Shown one piece after another: positions 1 through 7,749 of a stretch of 64,000 bases of DNA. A program made the translations under genes and the position numbers. Under the pieces are notes generated by a model that saw nothing but the letters and a program-made list of their open reading frames with translations, was not told the origin of the DNA and searched no databases. Each line of letters opens with the position of its first letter. Within the stretch, counting starts at the first letter, position 1. The stretch comes from Sphingobacterium deserti (GTDB taxonomy: Bacteria > Bacteroidota > Bacteroidia > Sphingobacteriales > Sphingobacteriaceae), in NCBI RefSeq assembly GCF_000757725.1, contig NZ_JJMU01000029.1, positions 1 through 64,000 of the forward strand, given 5' to 3'.

Positions 1-274
1 ATCTGCCGCATGCCGCGGCAAGGCACTACTTTTGTAGGGCAAAAGTATTCAAAACCCCGTCGCTTACTTTTGTTGCATCCTTATTGAATAGTGCAGAGGC
101 AAATGACTACAGACGCAACAAAACTGATGCGACATTTCGTTTAATAATGGGAAGAAGCGATAAAATAAAGAATATCTGAACTTCTCGCACTACGCACTAC
201 TCACTACTCAATACGCAATTCTATATACTATCATCTATTTTCACTACAGCGAAAGCCGTCATTCGCTATTAATG
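1..274. other. intergenic segment with palindromic promoter-like sequence
   Basis: I see no gene here. Bases 27-47 form a perfect inverted repeat, TACTTTTG-N5-CAAAAGTA, so each strand carries a Bacteroidota -7 match (TAnnTTTG). A further plus-strand match, TACTTTTG, lies at 65-72. A plus-strand transcript from here would run antisense into the fimbrillin gene that ends at 275. A weak hairpin at 248-267 (AGCGAA/TTCGCT) could terminate that fimbrillin gene, but it has no good T-tract. Confidence 0.3.
187..221. repeat. short degenerate 7-bp tandem repeat
   Basis: Five consecutive 7-mers read GCACTAC, GCACTAC, TCACTAC, TCAATAC and GCAATTC. The array lies outside any gene, just downstream of the minus-strand fimbrillin gene. 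Its function is unknown. Confidence 0.6.
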
Positions 275-2041
275 TTAAGGGTTTACCACACGTACACAGC
301 GAATACTTCTTTTTTGGTTGTATGATGTGGCATCTTCCTCTAGAACTTCTTTAGAATAGCTGCCCAGGTTACTTGTTGAGCCTGCTATAGCCGAGGTGTT
401 ATAACTCATCCTGCTATAAGTAGGGATGGCTATTAACTGGCCCGCTTCATTGAGTCGAATGGTGTACTTTTGTGAAAAATAATGCCCGTGACCGCTGAGT
501 TGTGTTTCCGTTGCTGCCGGTTTTTGCAGAGTCGTGCCTTCTGCTGTTCGGTATCCGTAGAAGGGTAGGCGCAACCGGTCCATTCCATCGTAGGCACTAT
601 TGGTTGGTTGGTCTGGGCTTCTTCGCCAGTTTGCAACTATGCCAACCTCCCCTGTTTCCGGTAGCGTGTAGCGCTCTAAGTTGAACGGACTTTCGAGCGC
701 AAGAAGATCTTCTCTGGCAGGCATTTTCCACGTCCCAGCTGGGTACACCCGCAGACAAGGGTCTCGAAGGATCGGTTGTTGCTGACCTGAGGGCGTAAGC
801 GTGCCGTAGTTCCATAGATCAACATTGGGATCGAATATATAGTTTACCGGATGAGGTCTAAAACGAAGTCTAAATCCCTCGGCGGCGGTGGGTAGGTAAG
901 TCAGGTTTGATCGTGCCCAGCGAAGGCGAGAGGAGCCTGTGCGGACACCGGACTCTATTAGTCTGGCTGTGACAGTGTAGCTACTGCCGCGAACAGGAGA
1001 AAATGCAGAGCCGAAGCTCAGGGTGTTGTCAGCATAGGTACGCGTCGAGCCATCATCAAGAGTTAAATTCAACGGGTTTAAACGTAGCTGTAAGGTTCCG
1101 GCGGCGACTGGTCGGGGCCTTACCGTATAAATGGTACCGACGCGCAGCGCAGGATCCGTATTGGTCATGTGGTTTGAATTGAGTCCCGACGGCTGGAAAT
1201 TCGAAAAACTGCTGTCCTGTATGTTGAAGTCTGCCGTCTCGCTTAGCGTTTCCCCAGCGTTCATAACGAATGAAAGAATTGAGTTTGCTGCAATATTTCC
1301 GAACATCCCGCGCGAATCGACCGTCAGCTGGATCTGTGAGGTATAACGTTTAAAAACTATATTTAAATAGTTTTGCCCGAATTGCGAGAAGAACGTCCCG
1401 GACGCATATAAAAAATCTTTGTTGGCAATTTGAGAAGCGGAAACGATATTATTGGATACCGTTGGGGCAGATGTGCTTTCGTTAGTAGAGATGGCCATCC
1501 ACCTATAGTTGAAGCCTGACGCAATGCTCACGGCAGGAAATGTTGATCCGGCGGCCTCCACATTGACGATAGGCTGCATTTCGTTTTCTCTGTAAATAAG
1601 TAGACGATATTTGATTCCATTGCCTAGCGGCTGCTTGGCTACTAATGAGCGGTTGGCTGACATACTAGCACCACCGGCCCTGCGTTTAGTCTCCGTTGCA
1701 ACCGTTCCTGCAGGATGTGACTTGACAATTTCAAAATCCACATCAAAATCTTTTCCGAAATGGAGCTCGTGTTCATTTCTTTCATCAGTGGACGTTTGTA
1801 CCGGGCCTAATAGATTGCTGTTTGCACTGCTTTGCGACACATGTGCTGCGCTCTTGTTTGTCTGACGCAGCTCAATGGGTGCGTCGACTAGGGTATATTC
1901 TTCCAGTCCACTAACGTTGACAACGAGCGTCGCGTCTTGATTCGTCGCTTCGTTGCCATCTTTCGAACAGCTTAATAGCATGCTCGCTGTACCGAGGCAC
2001 AGCACCAACCTTATGCAGTTCAATAATTTTTTGTGTATCAT
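275..2041 (-). CDS. fimbrillin-like lipoprotein (distal copy)
   Basis: This 588-residue predicted outer-surface lipoprotein has an N-terminal signal peptide and a lipobox ending LLSC, with Cys25 as the lipidated residue. The middle part resembles fimbrillin-family proteins of Bacteroidota pili. The C-terminal ~200 residues carry landmarks of the FISUMP type: a DPC segment, then GTWKMP, then a terminal RCVRV. It is a close paralogue of the protein at 2790-4586, with long identical stretches such as the block around residue 240 (FKRYTSQIQLTVDSRGMFG). It is probably a pilus subunit or pilus-anchored adhesin. The two genes are a tandem duplication, but a terminator at 2709-2745 separates them, so this copy is probably transcribed on its own. 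Its upstream small ORF is decayed. Confidence 0.8.
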   Translation of the reverse strand: MIHKKLLNCIRLVLCLGTASMLLSCSKDGNEATNQDATLVVNVSGLEEYTLVDAPIELRQTNKSAAHVSQSSANSNLLGPVQTSTDERNEHELHFGKDFDVDFEIVKSHPAGTVATETKRRAGGASMSANRSLVAKQPLGNGIKYRLLIYRENEMQPIVNVEAAGSTFPAVSIASGFNYRWMAISTNESTSAPTVSNNIVSASQIANKDFLYASGTFFSQFGQNYLNIVFKRYTSQIQLTVDSRGMFGNIAANSILSFVMNAGETLSETADFNIQDSSFSNFQPSGLNSNHMTNTDPALRVGTIYTVRPRPVAAGTLQLRLNPLNLTLDDGSTRTYADNTLSFGSAFSPVRGSSYTVTARLIESGVRTGSSRLRWARSNLTYLPTAAEGFRLRFRPHPVNYIFDPNVDLWNYGTLTPSGQQQPILRDPCLRVYPAGTWKMPAREDLLALESPFNLERYTLPETGEVGIVANWRRSPDQPTNSAYDGMDRLRLPFYGYRTAEGTTLQKPAATETQLSGHGHYFSQKYTIRLNEAGQLIAIPTYSRMSYNTSAIAGSTSNLGSYSKEVLEEDATSYNQKRSIRCVRVVNP

Positions 2042-2049
2042 TTTTTGTG

Positions 2050-2250
2050 TTATCTAAAATCTAAAGCATTGGAAAATCCGGAAGCTGATTCAGAACCCTT
2101 TCTATAAGGAAAGTAGATCTGGTCATTTTCCAAATTGATGCAAGTTCTTGTCGACATAGGGATGCTGGGAAATTTTAACCCATCAATCGGATCCGTATAA
2201 TCGAATCGTTGTGTCTTTTCTTAAGTAAGTCTTAGCGATTTAATTCTAAA
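2050..2250 (-). pseudogene. decayed small fimbrillin-linked ORF
   Basis: Read on the minus strand, this stretch is a degraded copy of the intact small ORF at 4603-4785. The sequence AGAATTAAA before the start and AAGACTTAC just after it are shared. The intact copy's start region (ATG AAG ATG TAT) is missing, and the original frame stops early. The second half survives in another frame: MSTRTC corresponds to MSTGAR, FPY is shared, and it ends GFSNALDFR against GISNDFDL. It occupies the same place relative to its fimbrillin gene as the intact one does. Loss of start codon plus frameshift is directly visible; homology is my own alignment by eye. Confidence 0.65.
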
Positions 2251-2362
2251 AACGCCTATAAGACAAGTTGTGTGCCAAAATGAAATATATTCTCATTTAA
2301 AGTTGTGTTTATTTTAATTGAGTTTGATAATTTGGTGTTCAAGCGGTTTTTAATTCTTTAAA

Positions 2363-2380
2363 TGTAAACTTTAATCTACA
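2363..2380 (-). promoter_or_regulatory. TGTAG-N8-YTACA operator, site 1
   Basis: The plus strand reads TGTAAACTTTAATCTACA. Read toward the downstream gene it is TGTAG-N8-TTACA. It lies upstream of the distal fimbrillin unit and is one of eight sites in the window. Confidence 0.6.
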
Positions 2381-2708
2381 CGGTGATTGTTTTTTTTTGC
2401 GTGTCCAAAATGTCGAAAAGCGTGTACGTGTTTAGAAATACATTCAAAGCAGTTTCTGTGTTGTTCCGTTTGTTTCTTTAGATATACCTATCAGCACCTG
2501 CAGGCTCATTGTTCGCTTTGAAGCGTTAACAAGTATTATGTATAGAAATCAATGCTTATTAATAGTGACTGCTTCGACAAGCAGTTCTTGTCATTGCGTA
2601 GCTGTGATTGCTTTAAGACGGCAAATGAAGTAATTACCGGGGCTGGCGAAACTTTTTGGATTACATAGGTCAGCACAGGCCTAGATGGGAATGCACATGT
2701 ATATAAAA
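2381..2708. other. intergenic, no gene seen
   Basis: This AT-rich stretch lies between the terminator of the proximal fimbrillin gene and operator site 1. I find no convincing ORF. No canonical TAnnTTTG element for the distal fimbrillin gene is visible on the minus strand here or immediately downstream of site 1. Confidence 0.4.
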
Positions 2709-2745
2709 ACGAAGAGCTACAGCTTGGCGCGCTGTGGCTCTTCGT
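2709..2745 (-). terminator. rho-independent terminator of the proximal fimbrillin gene
   Basis: A 15-bp stem (ACGAAGAGC...GCTCTTCGT with one mismatch-type pair) closes a 7-nt loop. Read on the minus strand it is followed by TTTTTA. It lies 45 bp past the stop codon at 2790. Confidence 0.85.
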
Positions 2746-2789
2746 GAAGTGGTAAAAGTATGCAGTCTAAAAGTTGGTAGCCAAGTTTT

Positions 2790-4586
2790 TTATGGGTTAA
2801 CGACCCGCACGCACCGGATATTTCTTCCCTGATTTAACACAGAAGTGGTTTCTAATTGCCCGTATACTAATCGTTGCGTATAGTTTGCCGTGTTGGTTGT
2901 TGATCCCGCAAAACTCTCCCCATTATAACTCAATTCCAGCAAGGTTGGATGCCGTGTAGTTACTGATGTGTTGGTATTTGGATCAGTTTCGGTTCGGTCA
3001 TAGAACTGGGCCGTAAAATATGTAGCTAGACCACTTAGTTGTGTTCCGTTTATTGCCGGTTGTTGGAGTAAGTTTCCGGTGGTATCTCGGTACCCGTAAA
3101 ACGGTAGGCGCAAGTTATCCATCTCCGGATAGGCGCTGCTTGCTGGTTGATCTGTACTTCGGTTCCAGTTGGCAATGATACCGGGAGCCCCCGTGCTTGG
3201 TAAGGTATAGGCTTCCAGAGAGTTCGGTCTTCCGGCACTACTAATGCTGCCTGCGAGGTCTTGATCCGAGGGGAGCTTCCAAGTACCGTTAGGATAAACC
3301 CGTCTACAGGGGTCTATGGCATCGAATGGTATTGTGGGTGTTGATGCGCCGAAGTTCCACAAGTCCACATTGGGATTAAATATATAGTTTACCGGATGTG
3401 GCCTAAAGCGGTACCTAAAGCCTGCTGCTGCGGATGCGTCATAGGTGAGGTTGGACCTTGCCCAACGCAGGGGGGAGGTGCCTATGCGAATGCCGGACTC
3501 GATCAACCTTGCCGAAATGCTGTAGCTGCTGCCGCGCACAGGAGAAAAAGCCGAGCCAAAAGTTAAGCTGTTGTCAGCAAAAGTCCGTGTGCTGCCATCG
3601 TCGAGGGTCAGCAGTAAGGGGTTAAACCTTAGCTGTAAGCTCCCTGCAGCTACCGGCCTGGGGCGCACCGTGTAAATCGTGCCTGTGCGTAATGCCGGAT
3701 CGGTGTTGGTCATATTATTAGAGCTCAGCGCCACGGGTTGAAAATTGGAAAAACTGCTATCCTGCACATTAAAATCTGCTGTTTCGCTTAGGGTTTCGCC
3801 GGAGCTTATAGCAAAAGAAATGTTTGAGTTAGGAGCGATATTACCAAACATACCGCGGGAATCGACCGTCAGTTGGATCTGCGAGGTGTAACGCTTAAAA
3901 ACAATGTTTAAATAGTTTTGTCCGTACTCCGAGAAAAACGTACCGGAGGCATACAGAAAATCTTTATTGGCGATATCGGAAGCCGACACAATGTTGTTTG
4001 TAACATTCGGGGCGGAGGTGGTTTCGTTCGTTGAAACGGCTACCCATCGGTAATTAAATCCTGTAGCAATACCTACAGCAGGGAATGTAGATCCGGTAGC
4101 TTCGACATTAACAACAGGGTTCGTTTCGTTTTCCCGGTAAACCAGCAAACGGTATCTTACCGTGCTGCCAAGGGGCTGTCTTGCCATCAAAGAACGTTTG
4201 GCTGACATCTTGGTGCCGTTTTCGCCTGCCATAGTTTCCTTCGGCGCGGTGGACGCGGGGTGAGCTTTAACGATTTCAAAGTCAACGTCAAAATCATTTG
4301 AGAAATGCATCTCATGCTCTTTGTTGTCGATTTGCTGCATTTCTGTGGTGTTGAACAAGCTGCCGCTCGCTGTATTCATTGCCGGGGCCTGTTTGCTGCT
4401 GCTTCCCTGACGTAATTCTACAGACGTTGTGACCGCTACATAGTCTTCTAATCCGCTTACCCGCACAACAAGCGAAGCGTCCTGATTTGTTTCGTCTTGG
4501 CTGTCCCTCGAACAGCTTAATAAGGCGCAGGCCGATCCAATATACAGCAGTAGCCTAAAGCAGGCTGATAAATTTTTGGTGATCAT
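2790..4586 (-). CDS. fimbrillin-like lipoprotein (proximal copy)
   Basis: This protein of 598 residues has the same architecture as its downstream paralogue: a lipoprotein signal with lipobox LLSC, a fimbrillin-like central region, and a C-terminal FISUMP-like domain with DPC, GTWKLP and a terminal RCVRV. I chose the start at 4586 because it puts a signal peptide at the N-terminus and lies 16 bp after the small ORF that ends at 4603. The longer reading frame to 4676 would run back into that small ORF. The small ORF and this gene form a two-gene unit. The likely role is a surface pilus subunit or tip adhesin. The exact sub-family of fimbrillin cannot be settled by eye. Confidence 0.8.
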   Translation of the reverse strand: MITKNLSACFRLLLYIGSACALLSCSRDSQDETNQDASLVVRVSGLEDYVAVTTSVELRQGSSSKQAPAMNTASGSLFNTTEMQQIDNKEHEMHFSNDFDVDFEIVKAHPASTAPKETMAGENGTKMSAKRSLMARQPLGSTVRYRLLVYRENETNPVVNVEATGSTFPAVGIATGFNYRWVAVSTNETTSAPNVTNNIVSASDIANKDFLYASGTFFSEYGQNYLNIVFKRYTSQIQLTVDSRGMFGNIAPNSNISFAISSGETLSETADFNVQDSSFSNFQPVALSSNNMTNTDPALRTGTIYTVRPRPVAAGSLQLRFNPLLLTLDDGSTRTFADNSLTFGSAFSPVRGSSYSISARLIESGIRIGTSPLRWARSNLTYDASAAAGFRYRFRPHPVNYIFNPNVDLWNFGASTPTIPFDAIDPCRRVYPNGTWKLPSDQDLAGSISSAGRPNSLEAYTLPSTGAPGIIANWNRSTDQPASSAYPEMDNLRLPFYGYRDTTGNLLQQPAINGTQLSGLATYFTAQFYDRTETDPNTNTSVTTRHPTLLELSYNGESFAGSTTNTANYTQRLVYGQLETTSVLNQGRNIRCVRVVNP

Positions 4587-4602
4587 GATGCTTTTTCTAT
4601 TA

Positions 4603-4785
4603 CTACAAATCAAAATCGTTAGAAATCCCTGGCTCCGATTGTACGTCCTCAACGTACGGGAAATTTTCCTGTTCATTCCCAGGATTTACGCGTGCGCCTG
4701 TTGACATGGCAGCCATCGAAGACTCCAACCACACAATGGTGCAGGTGATGTTTGGAGGAATGTAAGTCTTTTTATACATCTTCAT
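4603..4785 (-). CDS. small fimbrillin-linked protein (intact copy)
   Basis: This 60-residue protein begins MKMYKKTYIPPNITC and ends NDFDL. It has no signal peptide. It shares a pattern with the 63-residue protein at 9358-9549: a Tyr-x-x-Pro motif near the N-terminus, a Leu-Glu, a Ser/Ala-rich turn (MAAMSTGARV here, IAAGSATVR there), an acidic C-terminal half and a terminal Asp-Phe/Asp-Leu. Both lie just upstream of a fimbrillin gene. A longer frame reaches 4845, but the decayed paralogue aligns from the MKMY start. Function is unknown; the size and conserved head with variable tail would fit an assembly peptide, a regulator or a modified peptide precursor. Confidence 0.65.
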   Translation of the reverse strand: MKMYKKTYIPPNITCTIVWLESSMAAMSTGARVNPGNEQENFPYVEDVQSEPGISNDFDL

Positions 4786-4912
4786 ATTTTTAATTCTAAA
4801 AAAACTTTCGCTCAACTCACGTGCCAATTTGCAATTTAATTTCATGTAGCGTTGTTTTTTACGTGTTTCGAGCCCTTCAAACGTTTTGGTTTTGTTTGAT
4901 AAACAATATAAA

Positions 4913-4930
4913 TGTAAATTATTATCTACA
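4913..4930 (-). promoter_or_regulatory. TGTAG-N8-YTACA operator, site 2
   Basis: The plus strand reads TGTAAATTATTATCTACA. It lies 128 bp upstream of the small fimbrillin-linked ORF. Site 3 lies 55 bp further upstream, about five helical turns, so both face the same side of the DNA. Confidence 0.6.
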
Positions 4931-4967
4931 AATGTTTATTTTTATTCTATTTTGGTTGTATTTGCAT

Positions 4968-4985
4968 TGTAAATCTTTCTCTACA
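4968..4985 (-). promoter_or_regulatory. TGTAG-N8-YTACA operator, site 3
   Basis: The plus strand reads TGTAAATCTTTCTCTACA. Together with site 2 it forms a pair upstream of the proximal fimbrillin unit. Confidence 0.6.
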
Positions 4986-5462
4986 AGTTATAAGTCGCGT
5001 GTGATTGTTTTAATAGTCATTTTTCGATTTATGTAATAGTTTTTTGCTTGAAAATCGTATGCTAAGCGAGTACTGAAAATCTGATGCAATTTTTTTCGGC
5101 ATTTTCTGCCTTGGAGAAATGTATATATTGGATTGTTTGATGGCGTTTTTTTTCTACATTTTTAAAAAAAAATCTGCTACAAGCGAATTATTTGGTTTTT
5201 CTAATCTATACGGATGATGCTTATGTGTATAAAAATAGTTTAGCCGTATGGTAATGAAGACAGTGGTGTAGCTATCCATAAACCTACACGTGTCATAAGC
5301 ATAGAGAATGGGAGAGGAAGGTAAAAGAGGAACTATGGTTTTACTTGAACACAAAGGGCAGCAGTACTTGGTTAATTCGCGGCTGTAGGATTTTGAGGCC
5401 CGACCTTTCAATGTTGCTTTTTAACCGCTAAGCCGGTGTGCGGATAATTTTAGATAGCTATT
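4986..5462. other. intergenic, no gene seen
   Basis: This is AT-rich sequence between operator site 3 and the stop codon of the Crp-like gene. An open frame of 85 codons on the minus strand (5154-5411) has no recognisable domain, start context or coding-like composition. I treat it as chance. Confidence 0.4.
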
Positions 5463-6059
5463 TTAGGATTCCACCTTTACTTTTATGCGGCACAGTGTTT
5501 CTAGTTTCATATTTAAATAAGAGGCAATATATTTCAATTTAACACGTCCTAATAAACTCGATCGTGTCGCAACAAATCTTCGAAAGCGTTTTTCAGCAGA
5601 GGGGAGTCTGCAAAGGAAAGCACGTTCGTCTGCATCGCGATAATAGCGTTCAAGTATTTTCCGCCCTATTATATTCGCTTCATAATACCTGTCGTACATT
5701 GCATCAAGTGCAGATTGTTCAATCCCAATAAGAGTGCTGTCTTCCAAAGCCTGTATGTATTCCTCCGTTTCAACATCTAAACCTAGGTTGCGAACGCTTC
5801 CCACAATATTGTTTTCTTCGTTTAACCAAGTTGTTATATCATCCCCATCCTCTTTAATAAATCCGCGGACCAGCCCCTTTACTATAAAGTATAATGTTTC
5901 CGTATTATCAATCGGACTTCTCAGGAATTTTCCTTTTTTAACATGGAAGTAGCTGCACTGTTGGACGAGATAGGCCGTTGTTTCGTTTGAAATGGGGTGA
6001 ATATGGTTTAGGAAATCTGTTATTTCCTTAAAATTTACTGTCAATTTCGCTTTGGCCAT
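5463..6059 (-). CDS. Crp/Fnr-family transcriptional regulator
   Basis: This 198-residue cytoplasmic DNA-binding protein has an N-terminal cyclic-nucleotide-binding-type domain (about residues 20-125, with FHVKKGKFLR and FIVKGLVRGF beta-roll segments). A C-terminal helix-turn-helix contains LKYIASYLNMKLETLCRIK, matching the usual IA-x-YL-x-ET-x-SRI pattern of Bacteroidota Crp-like proteins. No Fe-S cysteine cluster is evident. An upstream in-frame ATG at 6110 exists, but a -7 element (6100-6107) overlaps it, so I use the ATG at 6059 (MAKAKL). A Crp/Fnr-type palindrome lies at 6206-6219 upstream and recurs at 9050, suggesting autoregulation and control of the plus-strand fimbrillin operon. That link is inferred. 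Confidence 0.85.
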   Translation of the reverse strand: MAKAKLTVNFKEITDFLNHIHPISNETTAYLVQQCSYFHVKKGKFLRSPIDNTETLYFIVKGLVRGFIKEDGDDITTWLNEENNIVGSVRNLGLDVETEEYIQALEDSTLIGIEQSALDAMYDRYYEANIIGRKILERYYRDADERAFLCRLPSAEKRFRRFVATRSSLLGRVKLKYIASYLNMKLETLCRIKVKVES

Positions 6060-6099
6060 TTGTGCTGTGTTGTGTCTTGCTAACTGCGCTTTTGTATTG

Positions 6100-6107
6100 C
6101 AAAAATA
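6100..6107 (-). promoter_or_regulatory. -7 element for the Crp-like gene
   Basis: On the minus strand this reads TATTTTTG, matching TAnnTTTG. Transcription would begin near 6093-6096, leaving about 35 nt before the ATG at 6059. No clear -33 TTTG is visible. Confidence 0.45.
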
Positions 6108-6205
6108 CATAGTTGTAGGTGTTTCGGCGTATAAGATTGTTGATTTATTTTACCGCGGCTGATAGCTAACTCTTACTTTCGTTTTGATTGTAGAAAAAAA
6201 AGTAG

Positions 6206-6219
6206 TTGACATTTGTCAA
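6206..6219. promoter_or_regulatory. Crp/Fnr-type palindrome TTGACATTTGTCAA (copy 1)
   Basis: A near-perfect 14-bp dyad, TTGAC-N4-GTCAA, has the geometry of Fnr/PrfA-type sites. It lies between the Crp-like gene and the plus-strand promoter at 6260. An identical copy is at 9050-9063. Confidence 0.6.
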
Positions 6220-6259
6220 TAGAACTAGGGTTTACTTACAAATGTATGCGTGCTATCAT

Positions 6260-6267
6260 TACTTTTG
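6260..6267 (+). promoter_or_regulatory. -7 element of a candidate non-coding transcript
   Basis: The sequence TACTTTTG matches TAnnTTTG exactly. It lies 40 bp downstream of the Crp/Fnr-type palindrome and heads a stretch without a gene that ends in a terminator at 6473-6506. Confidence 0.45.
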
Positions 6268-6272
6268 TGCTG

Positions 6273-6506
6273 AATAGTGTTGTCCAATCAATTTTAATCA
6301 AGCTGCTGCAATAGTTCGGGGTGTAGATTGAAATCGGCTGGTAGCCGAAAGCAATATTTCTTTTGGTAGCAAATGACATCTGTAGCGCCGGATATCTTTT
6401 TATATTTTAAAATCCATCTTTTGGAGACTACTCATATTGTCGGCTTGCTATAAGCCGAAACCCGGGGGGGGGAAGGCTGTCTCGATAGAAACAGCCTCTT
6501 TTTTTG
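6273..6506 (+). ncRNA. candidate structured small RNA or leader
   Basis: A promoter-like element at 6260 is followed about 200 nt later by a strong terminator, with no ORF between. Two further hairpins lie inside: CGGCT-GGT-AGCCG near 6337-6349 and CGGCTT-GCTAT-AAGCCG at 6441-6457. A run of nine G occurs at 6464-6472, immediately before the terminator. This could be an independent small RNA or an attenuated leader for the lipoprotein gene at 6798. The 5' end is estimated from the -7 element. I do not recognise the family. Confidence 0.35.
6473..6506 (+). terminator. rho-independent terminator
   Basis: The stem AGGCTGT/ACAGCCT extends inward with CTC/GAA-type pairs around a GATA loop. It is followed by CTTTTTTT. 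Confidence 0.8.
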
Positions 6507-6797
6507 TCTAAGTTCCTGATCATTCGGCTCATGACCAAGATGTTGTGCGTAAGGTGTCAGCCATGTTTGGTAAATTGTCTTCTTAGCCATTTTATTAACT
6601 GCATGATATTTGAAATACCGTTCAAAAAAAGGTGCAAAAAAGTAGTAAAATCAGATTTTTTAAGTATTTTTAGCTGCTTGTGAATGTGAGTTGATGTGTG
6701 TTTTCTACGCCGCTTTATCCATGGTTTTTTTCTAATGAGGTGGCTTTATGGAGATTATTACAAACAATAAGCACAGCTTTCTGTTAATTCTTTACGG
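6507..6797. other. intergenic, no gene supported
   Basis: This is AT-rich sequence between the terminator and the DUF5106-type lipoprotein gene. A 50-codon ORF at 6531-6683 is rich in Cys and Lys but has no recognisable domain. No TAnnTTTG promoter for the downstream gene stands out. Confidence 0.35.
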
Positions 6798-7709
6798 ATG
6801 GATAAAGTGTATTTTTTGCCGCGATTGTTGTATTTTTTTCTGTTGTTTGCGATGGCAGCATGCTCACAAGAGCGCGCTTCGAACGTTGCTAGCGAGCCGC
6901 AGGCTGTCGCTGTTCCAGAAAAAGCAGCTGCCCTTACAGCTGATACAGTAATCATGCGCTATTGGCGAGGGTATGATTTCCATGATGAGGTCAATATTAC
7001 CAATCCTGACAAGGGCGAGCAGTCCCTGGTGAACTTTATCAATCTGTTTCCATCCTCGAGTCCAGATGTTGTTTCTCGTTCCATCAAGTCTATGCTTTCC
7101 GACGCTCAACAGGTGCCCGCAGCACTTGATTTTTTTATAAAGCAGTATGAAAAATATCTTTACGATCCGAACTCTCCTGTGCGAAACGACGTATACTATA
7201 TTCCTGTTTTAGAATTTACACTAGATTCCATGCAACTGGATGAGCTGGAAAAAGTAAGGACGGCAAACAGGTTGACTCTGCTCAGAAAAAACCTGCCGGG
7301 AGAAACTGCGGCAGATTTCTCCTATGTTTTGGGCAATGGCGATCGAGGCCAATTATCAAAACTTTCATCGCCTCTTACGGTGCTGTTTTTCTATGAACCG
7401 GGCTGTTCGCATTGTGAGGAAGCTATTCAACAGCTGGAACAGCAACCATACATTAACAAAGCGATCGAAGATAAGTCTTTAGCCTTTCTGGCAGTCTATC
7501 CGTTTGGCGGTAAAGATATTTGGAAGGCCTATCAAAGTCATATCCCTGACAAGTGGATAAACGGTTTTGATGAACAAGGAAAAGTTGTTAAAAAAGGCTT
7601 GTACGACTTGAAAGCTACGCCAACTATATTCCTGTTGGACGCCGATAAGAAAGTTATCCTTAAAGATGTGGATGTCGTGCAGCTGTTAGGGTATTTTGGT
7701 TTAAGATAG
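6798..7709 (+). CDS. DUF5106/thioredoxin-like lipoprotein
   Basis: This 303-residue periplasm-facing lipoprotein has lipidation at Cys22 after a hydrophobic signal (FAMAAC). Residues ~50-165 resemble the DUF5106 domain, usually found fused to a TlpA-type thioredoxin fold. Residues ~170-300 carry the redox motif Cys203-Ser-His-Cys206 (EPGCSHCEEA) and the cis-proline loop ATP275TIF. The likely role is thiol-disulfide chemistry at the cell envelope. A stop lies in frame just upstream of the ATG at 6798, so the start is firm. The WecA-type gene begins 40 bp downstream and may be co-transcribed. Its substrate is unknown; it could serve the disulfides of nearby surface proteins, which is speculative. 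Confidence 0.8.
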   Translation: MDKVYFLPRLLYFFLLFAMAACSQERASNVASEPQAVAVPEKAAALTADTVIMRYWRGYDFHDEVNITNPDKGEQSLVNFINLFPSSSPDVVSRSIKSMLSDAQQVPAALDFFIKQYEKYLYDPNSPVRNDVYYIPVLEFTLDSMQLDELEKVRTANRLTLLRKNLPGETAADFSYVLGNGDRGQLSKLSSPLTVLFFYEPGCSHCEEAIQQLEQQPYINKAIEDKSLAFLAVYPFGGKDIWKAYQSHIPDKWINGFDEQGKVVKKGLYDLKATPTIFLLDADKKVILKDVDVVQLLGYFGLR

Positions 7710-7749
7710 GTGCAGATTATCGTTCGATGTAGATACAAATAAAGTTTAG

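Noticed and set aside
4587..4845. Longer starts for the proximal fimbrillin (4676) and its small partner (4845)
   Set aside because: The first would overlap the small ORF and bury the lipoprotein signal; the second is not supported by the decayed paralogue.
5154..5411. 85-codon open frame on the minus strand
   Set aside because: No domain, no start context and no coding-like composition, in an AT-rich gap.
6531..6683. 50-codon Cys/Lys-rich ORF downstream of the small RNA terminator
   Set aside because: No recognisable motif, promoter or partner gene; low-complexity composition suggests chance.
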